DNA from: Clarkia xantiana subsp. parviflora
Taxonomy: Eukaryota; Streptophyta; Magnoliopsida; Myrtales; Onagraceae
Assembly: GCA_036873135.1 (NCBI GenBank)
Contig: JAPTYO010000002.1
Span: 23,214,452 to 23,278,451, forward strand
Length of the DNA stretch: 64,000 bases
Reading direction: 5' to 3'
Shown: positions 20,765 through 32,693 of the stretch, one piece after another
Numbering within the stretch: position 1 is the first letter of the stretch
Layout: each line of letters opens with the position of its first letter
Made by a program: the position numbers and the translations under genes
The notes under the pieces: model-generated
The model's input: the letters and a program-made list of their open reading frames with translations, nothing else
What the model was told of the DNA's origin: nothing
The model's database searches: none

Positions 20765-23337
20765 ATGATGGGCTGCAGCGCCACCGGAAGCCTCGACGAG
20801 TCAGACTTCAACCGCCCGATGCCGTGGATCGGCATCTACGTAGCGGCGGCATCCCTGGCCTGCGCCTTCGCGATGGCTGCCGACGCTTTCAACGGCTTCC
20901 GCTTCGGCAAGTTCTGGTTCCCTTGCAGGTACTTTTCCCTCAACGCCACTTCTCTCACCATTATCGCTGTCGCCGTCAAGCTCTCCGTCGATCTCAACAC
21001 CCCGATGCCACGGAAGCAGGACCAGCTCTCCAAGCTCAGCAGCTCCGTCCTCATCTGTACGGTCATGGCCAACTCTATGCCTTCTCTCGGTGACATGTCC
21101 AACGGCGAGCTCGTCTCAAACGTCGTTGCTTTAGGAATCCTTGTAATCACCGCCATTGTCAATATTTGTATACAGCTGAGCACGGGCGTGATTTACACGC
21201 TCCGGCGAGAGCACATCTTCGTGATGTCCCTCATGCTGCTCTTGCTCGTAATCCTCTGCTTCTCCGCCTTGACGGTACCGACCACGAAGATATATCTTGA
21301 ATCGAAATACTCTATGAAGCATGAATCGGCCATGAAAGCGGGGCCAATTACAACTTGTGAGACAGTGGTCGAGAAAATTAAGGAAGATCTGATGAAATAT
21401 TGGATGATGGCTCACACCGGTAGCCCTCAATTCGTGATGGGCCGGTCAGTCACCTGCACTGCGTCCGGTGCTTTCTGTCTATTGAGTGCGGCAGCTTTAG
21501 TAGAAGCCATGGTTAGGGCTTACGTCATGCCACAGAGCTTCAAGTTCTGCATTGGTGAATCTGATTATAAGTGGTCAAGCTTTTTAATTCTGATTGCTCA
21601 GACAATTGCAATCGTCGCCGGAACAGTTGCCCCTGCACTCCGGTGGTTCTCCGCCGTCAAATTCAGGTGCCCAAAGAGGGCAAAGAGAAGCTACAAAGAA
21701 GAGTTCAAGCTAGAAAGGTATATTATGCTGCTGAATTCTTCGATGTTTGTTCTGTATAATGTTGTTGGGGTCAAAATTTATCGATTTGGTACAATATTTA
21801 TGAATGATGGTGTCTGTTAGGTACTGGATTCACATGTTGATTGAGCTGAAGAACTGCCCTTTCTTTCTGCAATTCCGCAATCGGAGATTCAGAAGGTTTG
21901 TTCATGATTTGAAATCTAAGATCATTGAGTTCTGCATCGGAATTCAAATCGGTATTGTATTGGTGAGCAAATTGGTGCGGCTTATGTCGGTTCTGTTCGT
22001 GTCCCAAGTACTGGTCTGCTATTGTGTACTCGGAGAGCTGATTCAGAAGCTCAAACCAAAGAACAGCATCTCAAATGACGATTCTTTAGAAGGTGAATGA
22101 AGGAAAAAATTATTAAGCAAGAAATTCAGGGAGAATGTTGAAAAAAAAAATCCTTAACCTTTTCAGGAAATAAAACTGACATTTACAGGAAATTTAGTAA
22201 ATAGTTTACATTTTTAAGATAGTGATTTGACAAGGTAATCAACAAACAGTTCTTGATGATTGGTTTTTTTTTTTTTTTTTTTTTGCAGAACCAAGAACTA
22301 CCAACTCTAAAATCATATCGAAGCTTGACCTGAGCCGATATGTGCTGCACCTTGAAGGCGAGGAAGAATTAGTCCACTTAATGATGAGGGAAAACTGTAA
22401 CACGACCGAGTATTACATGAACATGGGGAAGAAGAAGCAGCCAAAGAATCTCATTCAACTCCTCGAAGAACACTACTCCCATGGATTCAAAGGTGTCGTG
22501 AACTTCGATAGCGATCTTGTCCCCACTTTACATGACTCCGAGCCGCCAAAATGTTGGGCTCTCTCGATTGTGACCCTTACGAGCATAGCCCTTGCCCTTC
22601 CAGAGATTGACAAAGACTCCATCAATCAGTTGCTGCATAGGGTCGGTGAGGGCCTCATGTATGTGGAACTCATTGAAGACAGCCTTAATTCTGGACAAGG
22701 TTTGTCCAATGTTAGAAAAGCTGCAAATGTGGTTTGGCTCGGACTCGATCTATACCATAGATGGGTGGATCTTGATCTTCAGAAACTATACAGCTGTGGT
22801 AGTACCTGGAAGGACGTCGTTGAATCACTGTCGGATATTTCCAAGAAAACATTCGCCGAGTTTAAGGAAACATCGGTTGCTGAATGCATGAGAGATGCGC
22901 CTTCTGCGTGGCCGGTCAGGGTTTTAGCTGCACACTCCATGTATAGGGTCACTCAAACCATGCTTCTTGATCATCACAGAAAGGGGTTGTCGAGCAAGGC
23001 GGTGTTTGAGAACGTGGTGGGGACCATCTCCGACATTCTGGGAGCCTGTCTTACGAATCTAGAGCGTGTGATTTCCATGGAGTGCTGCAGGAGCTCGATC
23101 GAGGAGCGGAAAAAGAGCGTCCAAAGGGCCGGGATTCTGCTCGGTCGGAGTGAAAAGGTGATCAAGATTTTGAACCGGAGAGCTGTTCCGAGCTTGAGTG
23201 TCGAGCAGAAAGGACTCATCGACGAATGGAGGGCATCGGGTCGGGACATCAAACCATGTCCTTTAACCTCACTTGATGAAGACATAACAGAGACAGACAC
23301 TAGGCATCCTGGTGATTTGTACTTGTCTATTCATTAG
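20765..23337 (+). CDS. Plant-specific multi-pass membrane protein of unknown function
   Basis: A three-exon gene encoding 757 residues. Exons are 20765-21717, 21821-22092 and 22289-23337; both introns have GT…AG ends, and splicing keeps the frame (phase 2, then phase 1). Seven to eight hydrophobic segments lie in the first about 400 residues: about 19-40, 55-75, 95-112, 115-140, 152-175, 230-250, 270-295 and one near 370-390 in exon 2. The family signatures Pro-Trp-Ile-Gly-Ile-Tyr, Met-Ala-Ala-Asp-Ala-Phe and Lys-Phe-Trp-Phe-Pro-Cys are present. The C-terminal 350 residues are soluble-looking with no known catalytic motif. I recognise this as a conserved angiosperm family of uncharacterised proteins, but I know of no function. 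The ATG at 20765 precedes the conserved N-terminus directly; a second ATG follows at once. The gene looks intact. Confidence 0.85.
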
Positions 23338-23490
23338 ATCGAACTTATGAAAAACGTTAGTGGTATGTAAATATAGACCTTGGAGTTGAATTCCAACTGC
23401 ATAATGCGGATTTTCAGGGAGTAAACTACACTTGAACAGTTTAAGAAGTTTAAATTAGAAAATATGACAGTTCAAGGAAAATTTTGTAAT
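23338..23490 (+). other. 3' flank of the membrane-protein gene
   Basis: Likely 3' untranslated region; no clear polyadenylation signal singled out. Confidence 0.35.
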
Positions 23491-23499
23491 TAATCTAAA

Positions 23500-23957
23500 G
23501 GGAAAAGCATGTAAAACATGCAACATGTTTGAAAAAGATGGTTTTATGGACCAATATGTTTTAAAACGTACAACATGTTTGAAAAAAATGGTTTTATGGA
23601 CCAATTTTTTTTTAAATGTACAACAAGCTTACAAAATATGGTAAAATGACTATCGTCCACTTGTTGTCACTAGTCTCATTAAGTGAACACGTGCGGATCA
23701 CATTTTTAAATAATAATTTCTTGTTTTAATTATTATTATTATTTTCTAAAAATGTGTTCCGCACGTGTCCACTTGATGAGACTATTGATAACAAGTGGAC
23801 GGTATGTCATTTTAACATCTTTTGCTAACTTGTTGTATATTTAAAATAAAAAATGGTCCATAAAACCATCTTTTTCAAACATGTTGTGCGTTTTAAAACA
23901 TATTGGTCCATAAAACCATTTTTTTCAAACATGTTGCATGTTTTACATACTTTTCCC
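23500..23957. mobile_element. Mutator-type foldback MITE, 9-bp TSD TAATCTAAA
   Basis: 458 bp, almost entirely an inverted repeat: the left arm from GGGAAAAGCATGTAAAACAT matches the right arm ending in CTTTTCCC. The duplicated 9-mer TAATCTAAA flanks it at 23491-23499 and 23958-23966. Within each arm a segment containing ATGGTTTTATGGACCAA is itself repeated twice. No coding capacity. The 9-bp duplication points to Mutator-superfamily mobilisation. Confidence 0.93.
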
Positions 23958-23966
23958 TAATCTAAA

Positions 23967-24290
23967 CTTTAGGTAGAGATAGAAATTTAGATGAAGACTA
24001 TCAAGTTGAACTATCAAATTTAGCCAAATAATGAATGAACTTTTCATTGTAGTAAGATTGAAACAAAAATCACACTACGTTAATTTTTGTTATTTTTTTT
24101 CTCCTTAGGTAATAGTTATTTTTACATGAAGAATACAAAAATCTGCAAATAAACGCTCTTGAAAGTATAAGAAAAACAATCATGAAAACAAAAAGTGGAA
24201 TGGTCCTGAGTCCTGACATGACATCATATCGCTATGTGGAGTTATACTCTAAAGTAAAAATAACTCCACATTTTTATATTCTCCTCAATT
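23967..24290. other. Spacer between MITE and T2
   Basis: AT-rich, no gene or element termini seen. Confidence 0.4.
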
Positions 24291-24295
24291 TTTAT

Positions 24296-24928
24296 TGATG
24301 GATATATGCCCGATTCGGGTTCATATTTATATTTCGGACTTCGCTAACACGTAAACGCTAACCCGTGAGTTAGAACGATCCGAACGGGCAACACGCGCGT
24401 TCGGACTCGTCCGTATTGTCTAAACAATTCGGACCGGTCCGGATTGCAGAGACAATCCGGACCATGTCGGATTGTCCCTAATCCGACGTGGTCCAGATTC
24501 TCGACCCCTGACGCGCGTACCCTTACGTGTTCCTACACTGCCAATCTTACTCAAACCCGAACCTGGTTCACGTTTTCTACTAAACCGGGTCGGACCGCTT
24601 AAAACCGGGTTCGAGTCCACCTATAAATCGGGTTCGAGTCCATGGTTTTCTATAAATAGGGGCATTGGTCGCCCATTTTATTTTCAAGTAACTTCAAGTT
24701 GGCTTAGGATATGTCACCTCTCTCTAGCTTTATCTCTCTAGAATTTCTCTCATTTAAGCATCGGAGAGGGTTCATCGAGCACCACCCCCCTCTGTGGCCT
24801 CGATACTATCTCTTGTGCAGGTTCTAGGAGGAGCGCGTGTGGACAACACTCGCTGGTTCCGACACCCCGACAAGGACTCGACACAACATTACAGCGACCC
24901 GTCACTCCGCACGAGTCAGGTCGAAACA
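24296..24928 (+). repeat. 5' LTR of T2
   Basis: Starts TGATGGATATATGCCCG and ends GTCGAAACA, 633 bp. A TATA box TATAAATA is at 24651-24658, and CATTTAAGCATCGGAGAGGG lies at 24751-24770. Confidence 0.92.
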
Positions 24929-24952
24929 TTTGGCGCCGTCCGCGAGATTCGA
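24929..24952 (+). other. Primer-binding site of T2
   Basis: TTTGGCGCCGTCCGCGAG directly after the LTR. The TGGCGCCGTC core is shared with T1. Confidence 0.75.
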
Positions 24953-24981
24953 ACAAGACAAGTCATATACTACCAAGAGCA

Positions 24982-26900
24982 ATGACACTCAACCCTCCAC
25001 CTCCTGACAACATAGACCCGGGGCAGAAAAAAGGCCCGGGGCGCCCAAAGAAAAAGGCTGCTACTGAGGCAACCAAGCAAGCACCAAGGAAGAGCCAACC
25101 TGGACCTTCCTACATTCCAGAGGCTACATCCACATTCTCCTCAGGGCGAACCCCAAATGCACAATATGAGCCTAACACTCAAACCAACGCGTCACCGCCA
25201 GGGTTTGAGTATAGGATGCCAAGAAGTGAAGAACACCCCTACGGGATGCCCACCGAGGAGCAACAACACCAAGTTGGAGAAACACAAGCTGCACCGACTA
25301 TCACGTCTGCAATGATGGCAGCGCCTGAAGAACTTTTGGCTTTCAGAGAAGCTCTAAGGAATCAAGGCTACGCCCCACCTCCGCCAACACACAGGCAGTC
25401 CCCGCCAAGGACGGTGTCGCATGACATGCCCAGAGGGAAACCTCACAACGAGAAGGGAGACAGCCTTCGGCTGCCAACCCGCAATACACTAATGCAGGAC
25501 CCGAGGGAGTCCGCTCCTATACACCTTATGAGGAGAGGTCATATCCTGGCGACTCGCGGAGACAGCCAAGCCAACGCTTCCAGCAACAACACAAGGAGGA
25601 CTCTTACTATCAGCCAAGCCAAGGGAAATACAATGGCAGGAACCCAAATGCCAATTGGGGGATGCCCACGAGGTGTGACAATGTCCGATTAATGGCTTAA
25701 CTGCCAAAAGCTTGGAGGCTCTAATAGAGCAGAAGTTGAAACAATCAAAAGTCAGGGCCATGCATGTCCTGACGGAGAGTGCAACTCACCCATTTACTTA
25801 AGAGCTCATACAAAGTCAGGTTCCGGGTATCCTGAACAGCATAAGGATTGAGAAGTACTCCGGAAAGGGAGACCCCATTGAGCACGTGCAACAGCACGAA
25901 GCTTCACTGCTAGGAAGAACGACCAACCAAAACCACGTGGCTGTGACATTTCCGCAAACCTTAATGGGTTCAACAGCACATTAGTTATTCTCCCTCCCTC
26001 GAGAAAGTGTTTAATTATGGCCATACCTGAAGGCTAAGTTCATACAACGATACATGGGAGAGCGCACTCTGCTGAAGGGGTCCAATGCACTGGACGATGT
26101 GCAACAACAACAAGATGAGTCTCTAGTCGACTATTATGTCCACTTCAATCAAAACATCGCATATATACAGAAAAACCTGTCAGAGGGCGAGATAATCAAG
26201 GCATTCATACGGAACTTAGGCCGCCTAGGCTACACATTAGGTGAGAAAATGGCGAAACACCCAGCAGAGACTCTGAAGGAGCTAGCTTCAAGAGTAAAAG
26301 AGTTTGTAGACCTTGAAATGTTCAGAGTTAACAACAGGGCGAAAGTGAACGCACTGCGTGGGAAAGACAATCATAAAAAGTCTGGACCTGCAAGGCAGTC
26401 CTAGGGGAGCCAGCAAAACAGGCACTGACAGCCACAGCCAAAAAGGACGCATCAGGTTGAGTTCCAAAGACAAAAAAAAAATCAATGTTGCAAGCTTCAT
26501 CCATCTAAACGCACATCTGTCGGTCATCATGAAAGAGATGTGGAAGACCAAACTCTGGAAAGAGTCCAACAACTGGCGAAACGACCCCCTGGGAAAGGAA
26601 ACAAATTAGTGGTATGAAAACCACGAAGTATATGGCCATGGCACCAACAGCTGCTTCAGTTTGAAAATGCGAATCAACAATGTGATTCAGAAAGGGGAGT
26701 TGAAGCACTTTGTCGACCAAGATGACAACAACCCGAAAAGAACGCAAGGAGAATCCTCAGCGAGAAACGAGGGCAAGGAGAAGGTCTATGACAACCCACC
26801 TCCTCCCAAGCGGGGTGTGATCAATGTTATCCCCGGAGGACAAGCTGCAGGAGGTCATATCTCAAATGCCAGGGACGTGTACGCATCTTAAATAGAGATA
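24982..26900 (+). pseudogene. T2 gag (frameshifted)
   Basis: The frame starts MTLNPPPPDN and has a low-complexity Pro/Gln/Lys-rich N-terminus to about 25690. The gag core continues in other frames: 25760-25990 (His-Pro-Phe-Thr and Gly-Lys-Gly-Asp-Pro-Ile-Glu-His motifs), then 26054-26404 (Asp-Tyr-Tyr-x-His-Phe-Asn; Phe-Ile-Arg-Asn-Leu-Gly; Arg-Val-Lys-Glu-Phe-Val-Asp-Leu-Glu). A Cys/His region follows, mutated to Trp-Tyr-Glu-Asn-His near 26611-26650. The Pro-rich linker before the protease is at 26780-26890. Homologous throughout to T1 gag. Confidence 0.8.
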
Positions 26901-26928
26901 CTCCCTAAGTATGGCAAGAGACGACACC

Positions 26929-27572
26929 CATAACAAGAAGATGTAGTCATAGAGTTCTCCAGGAAAGACATGAGCCACATTGTCTACCCCAATGACGACG
27001 CACTGGTAATTACCATGGAGATTGCAGGCTACAACATCAAGCGAATTCTGGTTGACGGCGGCAGCTCTGCAGACATTCTACACGTTAAGGTGTTATAACA
27101 ACTTGGAAGAACAAAAGAAGACTTAACTCCAGGGAGCTTCCCACTAGTACGCTTCGCAGGAGCAGCAATGTACCCTCTAGGGACAATCACTCTCCCAGTA
27201 ACACTGGGCCAAGGCTGAAAAACACTTGATGTCAGCGTCAATTTTGTAGTGGATGAAACCTTAGGGGCATACAACGGAATATTGGGAAGAACAACCATAA
27301 ACCCGTATGAGATCTTTCCCTCGACTGTTCATCAGAAGATGAAATTTCCTACAAGGAATGGAATTGGCGAAGTGTTGTGTGATCAAACATCCGCGCGGAA
27401 ATGTTATGTCAACGCTCTCAGGAGTAGACAACACTTCACCGTGGCAATGGTCGAGTTAAGCGCGACTGAAGATGAAGGCACCCAGAATGGTGAAGAAAAC
27501 AGTCTTGGACAGGCAGTCACGCCTGTAAGTCTAGCAGATCAACATCTAGTCCCAACACTTCAAAGTGTTTGA
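26929..27572 (+). pseudogene. T2 aspartic protease
   Basis: Retropepsin with active-site Ile-Leu-Val-Asp-Gly-Gly-Ser-Ser-Ala-Asp-Ile (about 27043-27075) and second element Asn-Gly-Ile-Leu-Gly-Arg-Thr (about 27270-27293). Two in-frame stops interrupt it: TAA at about 27096, and TGA near 27218 where T1 has Trp. The C-terminal extension runs to 27572 and then stops instead of continuing into reverse transcriptase. Confidence 0.82.
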
Positions 27573-27589
27573 GACGTGAAGCAAGAGGA

Positions 27590-28126
27590 ATGAGAACCCA
27601 TTTCGAATTACTTCAAACGTTACGCACACAATGCTGCTCTGGTAAAGGCAACGAAGGGGGACGCAATCAATGCGTTCTACATGAACTTGAATGCTCATTC
27701 TTTTCTCCTTTTTGGAAGAACATATGGCCGGTAGACCACTAGCACAATGGAGGATCTCAAGGAGAAGCTTGAGACAGCAATCGCATGCGAGCATGAGCTG
27801 GGATGGAGCAAACCACCCACGCGCGATGTGGAAATATTCGCGCACAAATGCACAAGAAGGAGCATAAGCAGCAACATAGACTATGCATTCACCCCCCCTG
27901 AACACAGAGGTGGAAGAGCTATATGTCAGCATCCTGCAAGACAAACCTACCTCCCACACGCGAGACATCACAAGCGTTCTTAGGAACGAATACTGAAGAT
28001 TGGTGTAAATTCCACCACAGTTGGCGGCATAGCACCTACGATTGCATAACCCTGAGAATAGAGATCGAGGAGATGATCTCTCTAGGAGCTCTACAGAAGC
28101 GCTTGGCGCGTAACTACCCAGCATGA
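27590..28126 (+). pseudogene. Second gag-like module of T2, downstream of protease
   Basis: After the protease the plus strand reads a gag-core-like stretch: Asn-Tyr-Phe-Lys-Arg-Tyr, then Asp-Ala-Ile-Asn-Ala-Phe-Tyr, about 27598-27690. It then reads Thr-Glu-Asp-Trp-Cys-Lys-Phe-His-His-Ser-Trp-Arg-His-Ser-Thr-x2-Cys (about 27990-28045) and a Glu-Ile-Glu-Glu-Met-Ile-x-Leu-Gly-Ala-Leu helix. The motif order and spacing mirror the gag C-terminal half and T1's 6872-6099 module. Frames change at least twice. Confidence 0.65.
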
Positions 28127-28129
28127 ACA

Positions 28130-28599
28130 AGCTTGCCTAGAAGGCGGCAAACACATCCTATCTGTCTACTTTACTTGCAATTTTTGGTTATCTACTTACA
28201 CTCCATGCATGGAGTAGTTTAGTCTAGTAGTTCAACTAGCTTTAAATCGTTTACACATGGGTGATCAGTTGACCCCATTCTGTTGTCGTTGTATGTATGC
28301 CGCGAAACAAATGAAGTTAATGCATTCTCGTAGGTACAACTCCTACTCATGCAACAACAATACACCCTACTCTGGAATCACACCAAGTAGCGGGCTATAC
28401 ACATAGTATTTGCATCAACAATACAAGCTATTACGCTAAACACATCAAACGACATATATTATACAACGCCTGCATATCAACTATTAACATCAACAACGGG
28501 CATATAAACACCCTCTTTCTCGACATCTATTACGTCTGTTATAAACGATGACAGCAACATATTATATCTTGAAATTTTCACCAAGGATTACCTATCAAT
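28130..28599. other. T2 spacer after second gag module
   Basis: No ORF or repeat recognised; presumably element non-coding sequence. Confidence 0.4.
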
Positions 28600-29030
28600 A
28601 ACATGAAGCGACATCCCTAGCTCGGGGCAACCCATGATTACAATAGTCATTCCTTGGGTTTTAAAAATAAGATGCGGCTACCTACAACAAGGTGTGGCAT
28701 ACTGCTTCCGAGGACTACCCCATAAAACATGGTGCGACATCTTTTATACGAGGGCAACCCAATGATTACAATAACCATTCCTTGGGTTTTTGAAACAAGA
28801 CGTGGCTACCTACAACAGGGTGTGGCATCCTTCTTCCGAGGACTATCCCATAAAACATGGCGCGACATCCTCTATACGAGGGAAACCCCATGATTACAAC
28901 GGTCATTCCTTGGGTTTTTAAAACAAGATGCGGCTATTTACAACAGGGAGTGGCATCCTCCTTCCGAGGACTACCCATATAACATGGCGCGACATCCTCT
29001 ATACGAGGGCAACCCCATGAAAACCTACAG
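28600..29030 (+). repeat. Tandem repeat, about 127-bp unit, about 3.4 copies, in T2
   Basis: GCGACATCC/TCTTTATACGAGGGCAACCC-type segments recur at about 28606, 28733, 28861 and 28986. Each is followed by CATTCCTTGGGTTTTTAAAA and GGCATCCTCCTTCCGAGGAC blocks. Confidence 0.88.
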
Positions 29031-29229
29031 TGTACTATAAAGTTCGGTAGCGTTCATTTCTACGCCCCCAGGAGCGTATCCTGGGATAAATAAATTTCTA
29101 CGCCGGCAGGAGCGTATCCTGAGATCATCGCTATACGCAATGCATCGAAAAAATCACCAACCCTACAAGTCGAGTCTTGTACAACAGTATCTTGTACGTG
29201 AACAAATAACGAAATTAAAACTCCTCAAA

Positions 29230-29750
29230 CTAGCAAGTCAAGTCTTGCCACAACGTCGCCTTGGAATGGACCAAGAGACGGTAAAAACTGCAAATCGTAC
29301 AACGCGATCTTGTACATCCCCTTGGAATAACCAGGAAGAGATGTAGTAGAATCGCAAGGTAAGTACGGGAATAGCCAATGAATATCTTGTCACAACGCTA
29401 CAACTGGGTTGCTCAAGTAGCAAAAACAAAACACATCCAAATTAGCAAGTCGTGTCTTGCCACAACGTCGCCTTGGAATGGACCAAGAGACAGAAAAAAA
29501 CTACAAGGCGTATTGCACGACCTCTGTTCCGCCCATTGGAATAACCAAGTGGAGGCGTAGTAGCATCGCAAGGTAAGTACATGGATTAGCCACTGGAACG
29601 CCTTGCAACAACGTTACGCGGGGTGTTCCAACTAACGGATGGAAAAACACACAAAATTAACAAGTAGCGTCTTGTAACAACGTCGCCTTAGAGTGGACTA
29701 AGAGACGGTATAAACTAATGTCTCGCCTCGTCGAGACAACACTGTTACGT
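29230..29750 (+). repeat. Tandem repeat, about 213-bp unit, in T2
   Basis: CAAGTC…GTCTTGCCACAACGTCGCC recurs at about 29234, 29445 and, diverged, 29661. Each is followed by TTGGAATGGACCAAGAGAC. Confidence 0.85.
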
Positions 29751-29754
29751 GTGA

Positions 29755-29910
29755 GTAAGGATCTTGTGCATTACTACCCATAAATGTCAAGTATCAGTTC
29801 AAGGGTCTTGTGCATTACTACCCATAAATACCAAGTACCAGTTCAAGGTCTTGCGCATTACTACCCACAAATGGCAAGTACCTACTCAAAGTCTTGCGCG
29901 TTACTACCCA
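29755..29910 (+). repeat. Tandem repeat, about 44-bp unit, about 3.5 copies, in T2
   Basis: Units contain GTCTTGTGCATTACTACCCA followed by TAAATGTCAAGTA-type sequence. The array directly follows the 213-bp array. Confidence 0.85.
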
Positions 29911-30285
29911 TGAAATACGGCAAGCATACGACATATTTGTTTATCACACACTTATATACTACGCCATGCCTTGGGACAACCAAGAGGGGCGCTCGACACA
30001 TAGAGACTTACGTCCTATCGCTGCAACTACGGATGCTACATCCATCAAACAAGGAGTTTCAATCCTATTCTACAGTTCAATCCATATGGACAAACGCGAT
30101 AACAAAAGGTATGAAATATTCTCAATAAGTTATCATGCATTACTAAAGCATCCATGACAGGTCTATATGACATCGTCAAGCAACAAGCATAAAGATAAAA
30201 GGTTCAAGGGGACAACACCCAAACATAACCTCAACGCAACACGGGGAGCAAAAACAATGTAGAAAGTCTGATAAATCAAAGACAA

Positions 30286-32693
30286 TCAACCTGATGCCAC
30301 GTGAAGTATGTCAAAATCTACAGAAGGCTCAACCATAACCTTGTCCTGAGTAGAGGACTCCATAACTACGCTGACATCACCGTCAGGATTAAACACCACC
30401 TCGACACGAGGAGCAGCCGCATCTCGAAGGCGCAGCGCCGCCACATGTCCAGTGGCAAACTCAGCAAATACACCAAGCTGATCGAATGGAAAGTCGGTAG
30501 CAAGGGTATATACCTTCTCAATAAAATCCTCTGAAAAGTCATACATCAAGACATCAGCTCCTGCCTGAACGTCAGCATGAAATGATGGCGAACTCTTGTA
30601 TGCTGCAAGGGCGGCCTCCTTCCCCTCCTTATACGCACTCTCCTGCACAGCCTGCAGGGCAAGGGTGTGCGTCTCGCCATCACCAACAACCTTCTTACGA
30701 AGGACATTCATCTCGGAATCGAGAGCAGCAACTCGAATCTGGCGAATAGAGGCACCTTCGCGTCTAGGAAGCGCGCCTTCTCCTTCACGCTAGCAAGCTT
30801 GTGACAGACCACGCCGCACTTCTCTTGAAGAACCTTCTTCTCCTCGGTGAGTTCAATCACGAAAGAAGAAAGGTTCGCGACATCTGCAACAACCTAAAGC
30901 GAAATACAACATCCAACAAAGAACAAGTTGTAACAACAATGCAGATATGCATACAAGCTATAAAAGAGTAAGGATGGACACTCGCAGGTGCAAAATGTGT
31001 CACCGCACCCTCAACATAGGCGCACGCGTCCTCCGGCTCGCTCAGATGAATCCTCTGATCACCAGGAGGAACAAATCTCTGAAGCACACGCACTCCCACC
31101 TCGGGAGTGCTCAAACTGGAATCCTTGGCAAATCGGGGTCCACCAGCAGAAAAGGATACCCACTCAGCCCCAACAATGTCGCCCTCAAGAGAACGAATCA
31201 GATCAGCACGGCTCAGCGCAGTGAGGGGCGCAACCCCTATGAACATAGAGACAAATAAACAAGAAAGAAAAAACAATACAAGTGTAGCAGGAAATGCGAG
31301 TTGCACACCTCCCGAGGAGAATCCTCCTCCGAGGTCCGGTCCCTCGACCGGGGGCAGAAATTGCAGGTGCGCGAGCCTGACTCTCAACATCCTTCCCTTT
31401 GTCGCGGGAAGGAATCCTCGAAGGCTCACCGCCTGAAACAGTGTTGGAGCGCTTGGGATCGCTCGAGGGACGAACATCGAAGTTAGCTCTCTTTGGCCTG
31501 GGACATGATATAGTGTCGTCAACGGTGGCTACACGGTCAATCACGTTTAGCGATCTACGTGCAAACAAGAACAAAGCAAAATAAAAACAGCAACAGACTG
31601 AAGTAATAAAGATGAACGAAATCACAAGGAGGAAGGCTTACTCATGGATCATTTCCCTCGACCGGGCTTCAGAGCCCTAAAGACCGCAGGGGCAGCGGAA
31701 GGATTAGTACGCTCGGGGGCAACAGAGTTTCCCGAGAGACCCGCCTGCAAACGCGAGCTCTTTCCATGAAACCAACCAACCAACCTACATCACAACATAA
31801 TAGGATTTATAAAGATTCATAGCATACCGAATAGCCTCCCGAAGGAGTCACGCGAATTCCGGATTCACGAAGATCATGCTCAGACGCGCGAGCTACGGGG
31901 CGTTAAGCGCGCGCCTTACGACTCCAATATAACAGCTTCATGGTTTATTTGTCCAAGGCAGTGAACTCAGAATAAGTAGGCACCAGATCAGTATGTGTAA
32001 CGTGTGCGACCAACCCGGTCACCCCAACATCATTTATAAAGAAGTAATGACCCCTCCAGTGACTGTCGGAACGACCGGCAGTCGCCACAAATCAAACTGA
32101 AGGATCCCACTTCACATCCCCCAGACCAAGACTAGTAAAGCCTCGCTCTCTCAACGAGGGCCAGTGAATAAGTAAGGAAGATAAGCCGTATGCATCCTAA
32201 CGCTGGAGCCAGAAGAAGCACCGAAAGAGTAGGGTAGAATAATACCAAGACTGTCGATGGCACAATACACAGAAATAGACCCAAGCTCTAATCCCCGCAG
32301 GCGCGAGGTCATTCGGAGAGATCCGATAGTAGCGACACAGTCGAACCAGGTCGCGACAATAGGGGAAGCGCAACCCTTCTCACACTTGAGCAGTATATAC
32401 TGCCGCCATCTCAAGTGGGGGCACAGTAGGTGAACCTCGTGGAACATCCGTAAGCACATCGAAAGGGTATGCGGCTTCTACGAGAGGACAAAGTCTGGAA
32501 ATCTGTACATGATTTTGGTACTCTTTTCGGCGTAGTTGGTTATCAGTAAAGGCCTGAAACATCTGCTCCAACTCTGAGCCTGAGCCTGATCCCGACTCAG
32601 ATGGGTGATTAGAACTAGACTCCGATCCCGACTCATGGGACGCTGGAGAATCCGACTCGGATCAAGAACCGGAATCCGGACAATATGTAACAC
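30286..32693 (-). pseudogene. Antisense extra ORF of T2 (broken), gypsy-type transposon domain plus coiled coil
   Basis: Read on the minus strand from 32693 there is a Ser/Glu-rich N-terminus. Then comes a domain with Gly-Leu-Arg-Phe-Pro-Tyr-Cys-Arg-Asp-Leu-Val and Trp-Val-Tyr-Phe-Cys-Val-Leu-Cys (about 32390-32250). These align by eye with Gly-Ile-Arg-Phe-Pro-Phe-Cys and Phe-Gln-Val-Leu-Cys in T3's antisense protein. The C-terminal exon (30711-30286) has the charged hinge and the Phe-Pro-Phe-x2-Leu-Gly block found in T1. Stops and frame changes occur in between. This resembles proteins annotated as putative gypsy-type transposon domain (PF04195-like); the family assignment is from memory. 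Confidence 0.6.

Noticed and set aside
24299..24928. T2 LTR starting at TGGATATATG (24299)
   Set aside because: Starting at 24296 (TGATGG) gives a perfect flanking duplication TTTAT and a purine tract ending in AAA; the 24299 start gives no matching duplication.
27546..28130. Long minus-strand ORF (194 codons) over the second gag module
   Set aside because: No family motif; the plus strand has the gag-like Cys/His motif, so this is an antisense shadow.
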